This document shows positions 18,513-26,438 of a DNA stretch of 64,000 bases, piece after piece (the first letter of the stretch is position 1; the number at the start of each line of letters is the position of its first letter). The translations under genes and the position numbers were made by a program. The notes beneath the pieces were generated by a model. It did no database searches. It had not been told where the DNA came from and saw only the letters and a program-made list of their open reading frames with translations. Source of the DNA: Bacillus gobiensis (GTDB taxonomy: Bacteria; Bacillota; Bacilli; Bacillales; Bacillaceae). Location of the stretch: positions 4,499,864-4,563,863 of the forward strand of contig NZ_CP012600.1 in the NCBI RefSeq assembly GCF_001278705.1. The letters run 5' to 3'.

Positions 18513-19667
18513 ATGTTTCAATCGAAGAAAATTCTGTTGTTAGGTTCAGGAGAATTAGGGAAAGAAGTGATCATCGAAGCACAACGTCTTGGTGTGGAAA
18601 CGATCGCTGTTGACCGTTATGAGCATGCGCCAGCGATGCAGGTTGCACATCGGAGTTATGTTGTGGATATGATGGATCCGAAGGAAGTTAGACGAATTGT
18701 CGAGAATGAAGAACCGGATTTAATAGTCCCGGAAATTGAAGCGATTGCGACAGCTGAGTTAATTCAATTAGAAAAAGAAGGATTTCGAGTCATTCCGAAT
18801 GCGAGAGCTGCTCAATTAACAATGGATCGTGAAGGAATTCGGCGATTTGCGGCTGAGACACTGCAGCTTCCAACAGCAAATTATGAATTTGCCGATACGT
18901 ACGAGGAATTTGTACAAGCCGTTCACGAAATAGGCTTTCCTTGTGTAGTCAAGCCTATTATGAGTTCATCTGGGAAAGGACAAAGTGTCTGCCGCACTGA
19001 AGCAGAGATCAAAGAGTCATGGAGCCTTGCCATGGAAGGCGGACGAGTGCAAAAAGGACGAGTCATTGTCGAAGAGTTTATTCCATTTGACTCAGAAATA
19101 ACTCTGCTTACCGTTCGTGCAGTAGACGGAACCAAGTTTTGTGCCCCAATTGGCCATAAACAAAAGGACGGAGATTATATTGAATCGTGGCAGCCTCACG
19201 ATATGTCAGAGGAGCAAATACGTGAAGCGAAAAGGATTGCCCAAGCAATTACCGACGGTCTAGACGGATATGGCTTGTTTGGCGTGGAGCTTTTTCTTTC
19301 TAAGGACAAAGTTTATTTCAGTGAAGTATCTCCGCGTCCGCATGATACCGGCCTCGTCACGCTTGTTACACAAAACCTGTCAGAGTTTGCCTTGCATGTG
19401 CGTGCTATTTTAGGCTTCCCGATTCCGGAAATTACTTTTACAACCCCAGGAGCAAGCCGTCCGCTAAAAGCTGCGGAGGAACATAGCGATTACACCATTG
19501 ACGGAGTTGAACAAGCTCTTGGCGTTCCTGAGACACAGATCCGAGTATTTGGGAAACCCGTGGCTACACCTGGTCGCCGTGTCGCTGTAGTGCTATCTTC
19601 ATCAGACACAGTGGAAAAAGCGAGAGTGAATGCGGAGTTGGCTCTTGATCGGTTAAAGGTGAAATAA
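18513..19667 (+). CDS. purT: Formate-dependent phosphoribosylglycinamide formyltransferase
   Basis: 384 residues of the ATP-grasp enzyme PurT (GAR transformylase 2), which uses formate and ATP to formylate GAR in purine synthesis. N-terminal GSGELGKEVIIEAQRLGVETIAVDRYEHAPAM is diagnostic. The ATP-grasp core has VVKPIMSSSGKGQS near residue 150, VEEFIPFDSEIT near 190 and SEVSPRPHDTG near 275. Full length. This folate-free route fits a cell that handles one-carbon units heavily, but formate supply is not shown. Single-gene unit with its own promoter. Confidence 0.95.
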   Translation: MFQSKKILLLGSGELGKEVIIEAQRLGVETIAVDRYEHAPAMQVAHRSYVVDMMDPKEVRRIVENEEPDLIVPEIEAIATAELIQLEKEGFRVIPNARAAQLTMDREGIRRFAAETLQLPTANYEFADTYEEFVQAVHEIGFPCVVKPIMSSSGKGQSVCRTEAEIKESWSLAMEGGRVQKGRVIVEEFIPFDSEITLLTVRAVDGTKFCAPIGHKQKDGDYIESWQPHDMSEEQIREAKRIAQAITDGLDGYGLFGVELFLSKDKVYFSEVSPRPHDTGLVTLVTQNLSEFALHVRAILGFPIPEITFTTPGASRPLKAAEEHSDYTIDGVEQALGVPETQIRVFGKPVATPGRRVAVVLSSSDTVEKARVNAELALDRLKVK

Positions 19668-19702
19668 ATTGTATGTAAAGGAATAGTGGGCAGAAGACCC
19701 AT

Positions 19703-19834
19703 GTGCAATTATGAAGTGTTTTTGTGCAAATATGACACGAACCTGTTCAATAAACGGGCACATCTGTTCAATTATGCAGTGCATCTGTTCAATTTTAGGT
19801 TAAACCTGTGCAAATAATTGTTTCAATTGTTCAA
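19703..19834. repeat. Seven-unit array of exact 21-bp period (GTGCAA/GTTCAA array 2)
   Basis: GTGCAA or GTTCAA begins at 19703, 19724, 19745, 19766, 19787, 19808 and 19829, again exactly 21 bp apart and again seven times. Units 1, 2 and 6 have GTGCAA; units 3, 4, 5 and 7 have GTTCAA. Most cores are followed by ATTAT or AATAT. It occupies the purT-NERD gap in the same orientation on the plus strand as array 1. Confidence 0.9.
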
Positions 19835-19960
19835 TTGGTCTACGGCGCTGACATGATCCCGAAATGATCGCATGATAATCCCCTTATAAAAATTGAATTT
19901 GAATGATTATTTCACTATTTTCACAATAAAGCAGGTCGTTTGCAGATAATTATAGAAAAT

Positions 19961-19992
19961 CCTATCAAACTTTTCATAAGGAGTTTGATAGG
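19961..19992 (+). promoter_or_regulatory. Hairpin burying the ribosome binding site of the NERD gene
   Basis: CCTATCAAACT (19961-19971) and AGTTTGATAGG (19982-19992) form a perfect 11-bp stem with a 10-base loop. AAGGAG (19978-19983) runs from the loop into the stem, and the stem ends at the base directly before ATG 19993. If it folds in mRNA, initiation should be reduced. As DNA it is also a good operator shape. Confidence 0.65.
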
Positions 19993-20973
19993 ATGATCAT
20001 TAAAGAACGGAAATACCCGATATCAATTCAGAAGCTTGAAGCAATCTTAAGAAGATTACCTAAAAAACCTTCCTTTTCATCAAAAAGAGCATTAATTGAA
20101 GAGGAGCTGCTTAAACAGAAAGCAGGTTATTATGGAGAGCAGTCCCTTGACTATCATCTGCGCTTTTTGCCGGATAAAAAATATTTTATTCTCCAAGATC
20201 TGAGACTTGCAAACAAATACGGATTTTTTCAGATTGATACGTTAATTCTTTCCCAGAGCTTTCTTGTAATCCTTGAAATCAAAAATATAAAAGGGACCAT
20301 CTATTTTGATGACAACTTTAATCAACTTATTCGATCATCCGATGGAAAAGAGGAAGGGTTTTTAGACCCGCTGCTGCAAATCAGAAGGCAGCAGTCAGAG
20401 TTGATGCATTGGTTATCTAATGATTTTAAAAATTTCCCTGAAATCCCCATAGAAACCTTTGTTGTAATTAGCAACCCTTCCACAATCATTAAGTCCACGA
20501 CAAATAATACTTTTCTTAAGGAAACGGTAATGCATGGAACATTACTTCCTCAAAAGATAACCGATCTTGGCAAAAAGCACCCTCCTAAAATCATCCCGAT
20601 GAAACAGTTGAAAGAACTTGCTCATAAGTTAAAGAAAATGCATGTAGTGAGCAATCCAGACCTATTAAAAAGGTTTGACATTAAGAAATCGGAATTAGTT
20701 AAAGGAGTATACTGTCCAAAGTGTCATTCTTTGCCAATGTTGAGAAAGAATAAAGCATGGCTTTGCAAATCCTGTTCATATTCTTTAAGAGATGCCCATA
20801 TTGAATCATTGAAAGATTACGCGCTTTTAATAGGGCCGACAATCACCAATCGACAGCTTAGAGATTTCTTGTACCTTTCTTCTAGAACTACTTCCGTCTA
20901 TTTTCTCAAATCCATGAACCTAAAGCATTCCGGCAACACAAAAGGCAGGGTATACGAATTGCATTTTTCATAG
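19993..20973 (+). CDS. NERD-domain protein with C-terminal zinc ribbon
   Basis: 326 residues. The NERD (nuclease-related) domain covers about residues 35-150, with GYYGEQSLDYHL, DLRLANKYGFFQIDTLIL and VILEIKNIKGTIYF giving the E...D...ExK nuclease-like core. Residues about 240-262 carry CPKCHSLP...WLCKSCSY, a four-cysteine zinc ribbon. A winged-helix-like or HRDC-like tail follows. Family members are thought to act on DNA, but most are uncharacterised. Start ATG 19993 is fixed by AAGGAG and by the hairpin that ends at this codon. Confidence 0.8.
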   Translation: MIIKERKYPISIQKLEAILRRLPKKPSFSSKRALIEEELLKQKAGYYGEQSLDYHLRFLPDKKYFILQDLRLANKYGFFQIDTLILSQSFLVILEIKNIKGTIYFDDNFNQLIRSSDGKEEGFLDPLLQIRRQQSELMHWLSNDFKNFPEIPIETFVVISNPSTIIKSTTNNTFLKETVMHGTLLPQKITDLGKKHPPKIIPMKQLKELAHKLKKMHVVSNPDLLKRFDIKKSELVKGVYCPKCHSLPMLRKNKAWLCKSCSYSLRDAHIESLKDYALLIGPTITNRQLRDFLYLSSRTTSVYFLKSMNLKHSGNTKGRVYELHFS

Positions 20974-21014
20974 GAAGTGAAGCAGTATTGCGAGAGTATG
21001 CATCATTCTAAAAA

Positions 21015-21500
21015 CTAAACTAATTTATCAAACCTCACCCGTTTATTCAACGCATACATGATCGGCATCCCAACGAACATGACGACAAATTCGCCAATGG
21101 CGGTCGTAAGCCATGTCGCAAAGAAGGGGAAGTCCATCGCCAATTGAAGCTCGATCGCAATCAAAAACATTGTAAATGTGAAAACGAGTGTGTTGATCAC
21201 CATACGGGCAACAATGCTTTTGACAAATCGTGCCGAAAAAATCGTAATTGATAAGGCCAGCAGAGATTGCCCGACACCAAAAACGAGGTCATAGGCAAGT
21301 AATGGAGAAAAAAACAAATTCGTTAGAAATACACCTAAAATAATTCCATAAATAAATTTTTTATTAAAAACGACCAAATGATTGAACATTTCTGAGATGC
21401 GAAATTGGATATTCGTAAACCCAAATGGCTGGATTAAAGCTGAAACTGCAATGTATAAAGCAGCAAACAAAGCATTTCCTACAATTGTTTTGGTACTCAT
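21015..21500 (-). CDS. queT: Queuosine precursor ECF transporter S component
   Basis: 161 residues with about five or six membrane helices. QueT family features: LQPFGFTNIQFRISEM near residue 25 and LAYDLVFGVGQSL near 70. The protein is the substrate-binding S component that feeds preQ1/preQ0 to the energy-coupling-factor transporter, whose A/A'/T genes are elsewhere. A preQ1-I riboswitch directly upstream confirms the assignment. Single-gene unit. Confidence 0.92.
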   Translation of the reverse strand: MSTKTIVGNALFAALYIAVSALIQPFGFTNIQFRISEMFNHLVVFNKKFIYGIILGVFLTNLFFSPLLAYDLVFGVGQSLLALSITIFSARFVKSIVARMVINTLVFTFTMFLIAIELQLAMDFPFFATWLTTAIGEFVVMFVGMPIMYALNKRVRFDKLV

Positions 21501-21510
21501 TTTTCTCTCT

Positions 21511-21548
21511 CCTTAGTTTTTTATCGTGGGATGGTTACGAACCACGTC
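21511..21548 (-). promoter_or_regulatory. preQ1-I riboswitch
   Basis: Reading the minus strand: GTGGTTCGTAACCATCCCAC followed by GATAAAAAACTAAGGAG. It has the P1 stem CGTGG/CCACG, the GGTTC loop, CC, the A-rich J region and the ACTAAGGAG end characteristic of class I preQ1 aptamers. The ribosome binding site (AGGAG) is part of the aptamer's 3' end, so control is translational: preQ1 should shut off queT. Confidence 0.93.
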
Positions 21549-21662
21549 CTGCAAAATCTACATAATAAAACCACTGGCATGTTTAGTAAACATAAAATTG
21601 GAGAGTTTATCAAGAAAGATGATAGGGAAACATCTAAAAAAACAAATAAGGGGGACCTAAAT

Positions 21663-22847
21663 GTGAATGTGAAATCAGAAGAATATATAAAAGAACAGAT
21701 ATTTTCCGCGTTGAATTTTTATTATCCAAAATGTATGGACCTCGAAAATGGCGGATACGTGGGAGAGATGCTGGATGATGGAACCATAGTTGATGTCAAA
21801 ACGAAGCATCTTGTTGCTACGAGCCGTCACATCTATACCTTTAGTGTCGGAGCTCTGCTAGACGGACCCGAATGGTGCAAAGAAGCGGCTGAACATGGAT
21901 TAAGATTTCTGCAGTCCTTTCATTTGGATAAGGAAAACGGCGGGTATTTTACTGAGCTTAGCGGTCAAGAGGTGGCAGATTCCTCAAAAAACGCTTACGG
22001 GCATGCATTCGTTCTTTTAGCCGCTTCAATGGCAGCAAAAGCCGGAATATCTGGATCAGAAAAGGTGATCGAGGACGTTTATCAGACAATGGAGAAGCAT
22101 TTTTGGGAAGAGGAGCACCGCTTATATAGGGATTTTGCAAACGCAGATTGGAGCAATTTTTCAAGCTATCGCGGGCAAAATGCTAATATGCACTCATGTG
22201 AAGCTATGTTGACAGCCTATGAAGCAACAGGGGATGAAAAATATTTGAAACGAGCACATGAGCTTGCAGAAAGTGTAGTGAATAAGCTGGCTAGTCAAAG
22301 CGGAGGCTGGATTTGGGAGCACTTTGATGAACAATGGAAGGCGAATTTTCAATACAGTAATGAAACAAATAACGAAACACGTGATGAATTTCGTCCGATC
22401 GGTTTTGTTCCGGGTCATCAATTTGAATGGTGCAAGATGTTTGTTTGGCTGGATAAATATCAAAATGAACCAGGGCTTGTAGAAAAAGCAGAAACGTTAT
22501 TTAAAGACACATGGAATAAAGCTTGGGATGAAAAATACGGCGGCCTGATTTATTCTTTAACTCAGCAATTTGAAATGATAGATGATGATAAAAATTATTG
22601 GGTCCAGGCCGAAGCAATAGCCGCTTCTGCCATGCTGGCTGCCAGAACAGGAAATGAAGCGTATTGGGATTGTTACCGTCAAGTCTTTCAATATAGCCAC
22701 TATTATTTTATCGATCATCAATATGGTGCCTGGTATGCTTTGCTTTCTCGTCAAAACAAGAAATATTCAGAATTGAAAAGCCCGGCGACCAAAGCGGATT
22801 ATCACCCGATTTCTGCTTGCTATTTGGCATTAAGAGAAATAAAATAA
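21663..22847 (+). CDS. AGE-family epimerase (N-acylglucosamine 2-epimerase / cellobiose 2-epimerase type)
   Basis: 394 residues of the (alpha/alpha)6-barrel AGE superfamily, which isomerises sugars (GlcNAc/ManNAc, mannose/fructose, cellobiose). Visible elements are NGGYVGEMLDDG, RHIYTFSVGA, AYGHAFVLLAAS, QNANMHSCEAMLTAYEATGD (a catalytic-His region), PGHQFEWCKMFVW and WVQAEAIAASAML. The substrate cannot be named from sequence. The frame is open from 21531, but AAGGGGGA at about 21648-21655 points to GTG 21663, which gives the family's usual length. Its leader overlaps the divergent preQ1 riboswitch region. Confidence 0.82.
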   Translation: MNVKSEEYIKEQIFSALNFYYPKCMDLENGGYVGEMLDDGTIVDVKTKHLVATSRHIYTFSVGALLDGPEWCKEAAEHGLRFLQSFHLDKENGGYFTELSGQEVADSSKNAYGHAFVLLAASMAAKAGISGSEKVIEDVYQTMEKHFWEEEHRLYRDFANADWSNFSSYRGQNANMHSCEAMLTAYEATGDEKYLKRAHELAESVVNKLASQSGGWIWEHFDEQWKANFQYSNETNNETRDEFRPIGFVPGHQFEWCKMFVWLDKYQNEPGLVEKAETLFKDTWNKAWDEKYGGLIYSLTQQFEMIDDDKNYWVQAEAIAASAMLAARTGNEAYWDCYRQVFQYSHYYFIDHQYGAWYALLSRQNKKYSELKSPATKADYHPISACYLALREIK

Positions 22848-22881
22848 TAGTATTGTGAAAACATGAAAGGAGGGTGCCCGG

Positions 22882-23010
22882 ATGAAGAAGAGATCTATTT
22901 CAAATCTATCTAAAGGTATTGGGTACTCGACTGCTGTTTTCTTTAAAGTTGTGGATCACGGGAGAAGTCTGTCTATAAACGGAAGCCTTAGCGATTCATT
23001 TCTTTATTAG
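22882..23010 (+). CDS. Possible 42-residue small protein
   Basis: ATG-TAG frame beginning MKKRSISNLSKGIGYSTAVF with a strong AAAGGAGGG upstream. No domain is recognised. The unusually good ribosome site and isolated position, 35 bases after the epimerase stop, argue for translation. Two hairpins follow. Confidence 0.35.
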   Translation: MKKRSISNLSKGIGYSTAVFFKVVDHGRSLSINGSLSDSFLY

Positions 23011-23025
23011 AAGGAATACGTGGAG

Positions 23026-23095
23026 GACATGCCACAGCTCGCTTTTCTGTGGTATGTCATTTTGATACATCACAGGATCCCTGTGGTGTTTTTTA
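23026..23095 (+). terminator. Tandem hairpins ending in a terminator
   Basis: First hairpin GACATGCCACAG (23026-23037) / CTGTGGTATGTC (23047-23058), no T-run. Second hairpin ACATCACAGG / CCTGTGGTGT (23067-23089) with a T6 tail. Both contain CACAG/CTGTG, so alternative pairing between them is possible, as in attenuators. Confidence 0.7.
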
Positions 23096-23120
23096 TTTAG
23101 TAAAAATGGGAGGGGATGTC

Positions 23121-23663
23121 ATGAAAATGACGGGGAGAAACATATTTATTAAAACGATGGACACTTCAGACGCAGAGGCTTTTCTGCAGCTGGAATTACG
23201 AAACAAAGAGTTTTTTCAGACGTATACTCCATTACGCAACAACAATTTTTACATGATGGAAGGACAATTAAAGCGTATACAATCAATCGTGAAAAATAGA
23301 GAGCTGGAGCAGGAATATTCCTTTGGAATCTACATAATCGGCAGCGAAGAATTAATCGGAAAAGTCACATTATCAGAGGTGGTAAGAGGGGCTATTCAAG
23401 GCTGCTTCATTGGATACTATTTAGATAAACAACATAATGGGAAAGGATATATGACAGAGGCTGTCAGGCTCACCGTGCACTATGCCTTTCATGACCTGAA
23501 TCTTCATCGGATCGAAGCCGGGGTTATGCCGCACAACCAAGGGTCCATGAAGGTACTGGAAAAAGCGGGATTTCACAAAGAAGGCATAGCGAAGAAAAAT
23601 GTAAAGATCAACGGAAAATGGGAGGATCATCAAATATTGGCAATCGTGAACGAAAACGAGTAA
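23121..23663 (+). CDS. GNAT acetyltransferase of the RimJ/RimL type
   Basis: 180 residues. The order of motifs is that of RimJ/RimL-like N-acetyltransferases: IGKVTLSEV..IQGCFIGYYLD, then HNGKGYMTEAVRLTVHYAF (acetyl-CoA loop), LHRIEAGVMPHNQGSMKVLEKAGF and NGKWEDH. In Bacillus such proteins acetylate ribosomal protein N-termini or small amines; the target is unknown. GGAGGGG precedes ATG 23121, so the 24 codons of open frame upstream, which lie in the terminator, are excluded. Confidence 0.85.
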   Translation: MKMTGRNIFIKTMDTSDAEAFLQLELRNKEFFQTYTPLRNNNFYMMEGQLKRIQSIVKNRELEQEYSFGIYIIGSEELIGKVTLSEVVRGAIQGCFIGYYLDKQHNGKGYMTEAVRLTVHYAFHDLNLHRIEAGVMPHNQGSMKVLEKAGFHKEGIAKKNVKINGKWEDHQILAIVNENE

Positions 23664-23810
23664 GGAACTTGCACCCATTTACAGGTGCTGGAAACACACC
23701 ATCAGCAGGTGACGAGTCAAATCGAAGAGTTGAAGCATAACCTGGAAGCGATTGAGGATAAAATTGAGCTTTATCGAAAAATGGAGGAAAAGGATGTGTT
23801 GAATGAGTAA
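23664..23810 (+). pseudogene. 3' fragment of a MerR-family regulator
   Basis: The frame after the GNAT stop continues into VLETHHQQVTSQIEELKHNL and then EDKIELYRKMEE to a TAA at 23808. This is the coiled-coil dimerisation helix at the C-terminus of MerR regulators. The helix-turn-helix half is absent. Its stop overlaps the NUDIX start, a relic of an old merR-nudix operon. Confidence 0.65.
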
Positions 23811-24420
23811 TAAATGGCTGGATTGGGCAAAGCAAATTCACGCGATTTCGCAAACAGGATTGGCTTATTCAAAGGACGTATACGATAAAGAACGTTATGA
23901 ACAATTGCTGCGCCTTAGTACTGAGATTTTTGCCGAATATACCGATTCTGGTATGGAAAAAATCAAACTATTTTTTTCGAAGGAAACTGGCTATCAAACT
24001 CCTAAAGTAGACGTTCGGGGAGTCGTTTTTAAGGAAAACAAAATCCTGCTAGTAAAAGAAAATAGCGATCAACGGTGGGCATTGCCTGGCGGTTTCTGTG
24101 ATGTCGGCTTATCGCCTGCCGAAAATGCTGTAAAAGAAATCAAAGAAGAATCAGGCTATGATACAGTTAGTACAAAGCTGCTTGCAGTATTGGACTATCA
24201 CAAGCATCCTCATCCGCCAGATATCTTTCATTACTATAAAATTTTCATTCAATGTGAATTGATTGGAGGCTCCCCGAGTATGGGTGTAGAAACCAATGAT
24301 GTTCGTTTTTTCTCAGAATCCAATTTGCCCGAGCTTTCACTTAATCGAAATACAGAGTCTCAAATAAAGCTGCTGTTTGAGTTTTTAAGAAATCCTCAGA
24401 AAGAAACGATCGTTGATTAA
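23803..24420 (+). CDS. NUDIX hydrolase (YjhB-like, ADP-ribose pyrophosphatase type)
   Basis: 205 residues. An N-terminal helical domain (about 1-60: LDWAKQIHAISQTGLAYSKD) typical of the YjhB subgroup precedes the NUDIX fold. The NUDIX box GX5EX7REUXEEXGU appears as GGFCDVGLSPAENAVKEIKE followed by ESGY, with Lys replacing the usual Arg. It hydrolyses nucleoside diphosphates linked to another moiety. The start overlaps the MerR fragment by 8 bases, and GGAGGAAAAGG lies upstream. Confidence 0.88.
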   Translation: MSNKWLDWAKQIHAISQTGLAYSKDVYDKERYEQLLRLSTEIFAEYTDSGMEKIKLFFSKETGYQTPKVDVRGVVFKENKILLVKENSDQRWALPGGFCDVGLSPAENAVKEIKEESGYDTVSTKLLAVLDYHKHPHPPDIFHYYKIFIQCELIGGSPSMGVETNDVRFFSESNLPELSLNRNTESQIKLLFEFLRNPQKETIVD

Positions 24421-24781
24421 ATAGACAGCAGGGGACGTGAAGATTGTTTCGTTGATGCAAATGGATTGATTGCTAGTTCACAACACTTATTCTGTTGATG
24501 CAAAGTGGGCTGTAGCTAGATGGGGGAACAGCGAGAATACAGGGGAAGTGGCTTCACGAAAAAGACTCTCGCTTTATACACTTGGAACGGTTTACACCCT
24601 TCCAATGAAGGATTCAGGTGAATCGCGGCAGTAACAAAAGGGTTTATGGAACCTTATTAACTATTATAAGAAAAAGCCCTTCCTTCTTTTGGAGGGGCTT
24701 AAAACTATTTCAACTTCTCGAGGTTTCTGCTCTGTTTTACGAAAACGAGGTAAACAACTGAAAAATCCAGTTAAATTTGAA
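24421..24781. other. Gene-poor stretch
   Basis: No supported gene. TTGATGCAAA-like words occur twice (about 24451 and 24495). A minus-strand terminator lies near the right end. It looks like decayed DNA. Confidence 0.4.
24669..24700 (-). terminator. Terminator reading on the minus strand
   Basis: AAGCCCTTCC / GGAGGGGCTT stem with TTTTTC following on the minus strand. It would end the transcript of the small ORFs at 24782-25081. Confidence 0.65.
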
Positions 24782-24886
24782 TTACTTATCTTTTAAAGCG
24801 GATCTTATTATCATTTTTACTAACATTACTACTAGTGCGATGCAAATAATTAACACGATTAAACCTTCGATGCTAAAGTTCCCCAT
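24782..24886 (-). CDS. 34-residue membrane peptide
   Basis: MGNFSIEGLIVLIICIALVV and then a basic tail ending LKDK: a single membrane helix with positive C-terminus. AAGGAAGTGATC lies just upstream of the ATG and a minus-strand terminator follows, so it is probably expressed. No family recognised; the shape is shared by small regulatory membrane peptides and by type I toxins. Confidence 0.5.
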   Translation of the reverse strand: MGNFSIEGLIVLIICIALVVMLVKMIIRSALKDK

Positions 24887-24910
24887 AACGATCACTTCCT
24901 TACCAATTTG

Positions 24911-25081
24911 TCAGGGTCTATGACTTTTAAGAGTAAACGAACTAAATTCATTAGAGACAGTTGTTTTCGCAACGACAGTTGAATATGCAACAGTAGCTGT
25001 GAATGTGTCACTCATACCAGAATAAAAAGTATCCTGATTTTCATTGCTTGAAGTTAATGTATCTTTCAAAAACTTTACCAA
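24911..25081 (-). CDS. Possible 56-residue Ser/Thr-rich small protein
   Basis: A TTG-initiated frame (LVKFLKDTLTSSNENQDTFY ... FTLKSHRP) lies 24 bases upstream of the 34-residue peptide on the same strand. GGAAGCAGGGA precedes the TTG, but the spacing is poor. It is polar and lacks a membrane segment. It could be the first gene of a two-gene unit, or noise. Confidence 0.25.
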   Translation of the reverse strand: MVKFLKDTLTSSNENQDTFYSGMSDTFTATVAYSTVVAKTTVSNEFSSFTLKSHRP

Positions 25082-25401
25082 TTCCCTGCTTCCAATTTAT
25101 TCCTTTGGTAAGAGATTATAGCATCTGAAAATTATATATTATAGTGAATTTCTATGAAATGATTCGAAAGTATTGTTTCTCCAAAAAATATTTAGACACA
25201 TTAACTAATGCTTTGTTTTTCGGAGGATAGATAGTTTAATTCAAAGATATTTATGTTGATTCTTTTTTCATAAACGGTAATGCTAGGCCAATAACCTTCA
25301 TGTTAAATCCCCATATCATAACCATTTTTGTTATTCTCATTTAGCATCAAGGACAAACCTCCGTTGTCTTGTTAACGTACATGCATATTGCCCGCACATA
25401 C
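25082..25401. other. AT-rich intergenic stretch
   Basis: No supported gene or RNA. Short minus-strand frames (for example MKVIGLALPFMKKEST) have no clear ribosome site. Confidence 0.35.
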
Positions 25402-26325
25402 TTATTGATAAGAGGTCGTTTTGGACACCGGTGATTTTCGGAGCAAGCGCAATAAATGGTTAGCATTCACCATCAGCACTCCTGCAACGATAGTTAAGCC
25501 TCCAAGAACAGTGGTCCATGAAAAGAATTCGTTGTACAAAAGAACCCCTAGAGTTAAAGCGATAAATGGTGCCACGTATAACCATGTGGAAGGGAAAACC
25601 GGTCCTGTTTTTATGACGAGCCAATAGTATAAGCTATGCCCGATCATTGAACCTACAACGATCAAATAAAGAACGGAACTAACAGCCGGCACAGAAGAAA
25701 AAGCTTCGAACGAAACAGGTTCTGTTACTAGTGAAAGGCCAATCAGCATCAGTCCGCCCAGTATCATTTGTGCTGCATTAAGAGTGACAGGCGAAGCATC
25801 ACCCATTCTATGGGATATGTGCTTCATATATACGGAGCCAGATGCATAGAACACTTGGCCAAGCAACACAACGATACACCCTATAAGCCAATTGACGTGC
25901 ATTTCACCTTTCAAGCTTGGCAGCGTAAGCAAAACTACTCCTAATAAACCAACAACACAGCCGATAAACCCCAACCGGCTGCTTTTTTGCTTAAGCACTG
26001 TCGTTTGAATGATTACGATCATCAGCGGTGCAGTGGCGCATAAAACGGCTGCGATTCCGGAAGAGATATATTGCTCTGCCCAATAAATGGTAGCGAATGT
26101 ACCGAATGTTAAGCACATGCCAGTGATCATCATTTCTTTTTTAAGCAATAAAGAGAATGAAGCTTTTTTTCTCCATGCCATCCACAAAAAAAGAATCAGC
26201 CCTGCGACAAAAAAACGGATCCCTGCTGATAAAAATGGAGGAAACCCTTCATCTACTCCAATCTTAATAGCCAAAAATGTAGTTCCAAAAATAAAACAAA
26301 TCGTTAAATAAGCTGCGTAAACCAC
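25402..26325 (-). CDS. EamA/DMT-family transporter
   Basis: 307 residues, ten membrane helices in two EamA repeats (about 5-135 and 145-290). Visible are FIFGTTFLAIKIGVDEGFPP, typical of the family start, and GSMIGHSLYYWLVIKTGPV in the second repeat. Members export amino acids or metabolites. GTG start at 26323-26325 after AAGGAGG. The divergent gene is a MocR regulator, which commonly controls an adjacent transporter in response to an amino-acid or vitamin B6 signal. Confidence 0.85.
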   Translation of the reverse strand: MVYAAYLTICFIFGTTFLAIKIGVDEGFPPFLSAGIRFFVAGLILFLWMAWRKKASFSLLLKKEMMITGMCLTFGTFATIYWAEQYISSGIAAVLCATAPLMIVIIQTTVLKQKSSRLGFIGCVVGLLGVVLLTLPSLKGEMHVNWLIGCIVVLLGQVFYASGSVYMKHISHRMGDASPVTLNAAQMILGGLMLIGLSLVTEPVSFEAFSSVPAVSSVLYLIVVGSMIGHSLYYWLVIKTGPVFPSTWLYVAPFIALTLGVLLYNEFFSWTTVLGGLTIVAGVLMVNANHLLRLLRKSPVSKTTSYQ

Positions 26326-26362
26326 TAAAATTCCTCCTTTTCTCCATCATAAATAACAAGAG

Positions 26363-26392
26363 ATAGAACAGTTATCATTGAATAGAACAGTT
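26363..26392. promoter_or_regulatory. Direct repeat in the EamA-MocR divergent promoter
   Basis: ATAGAACAGTT occurs at 26363-26373 and again at 26382-26392, a 19-bp period. MocR regulators bind direct repeats through their GntR domains. A promoter-like TATGATAAAATGATA follows for the regulator gene. Confidence 0.5.
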
Positions 26393-26438
26393 TTCTGCAA
26401 TTATGATAAAATGATAGAAAAAAAGGGGGACGACGGGT

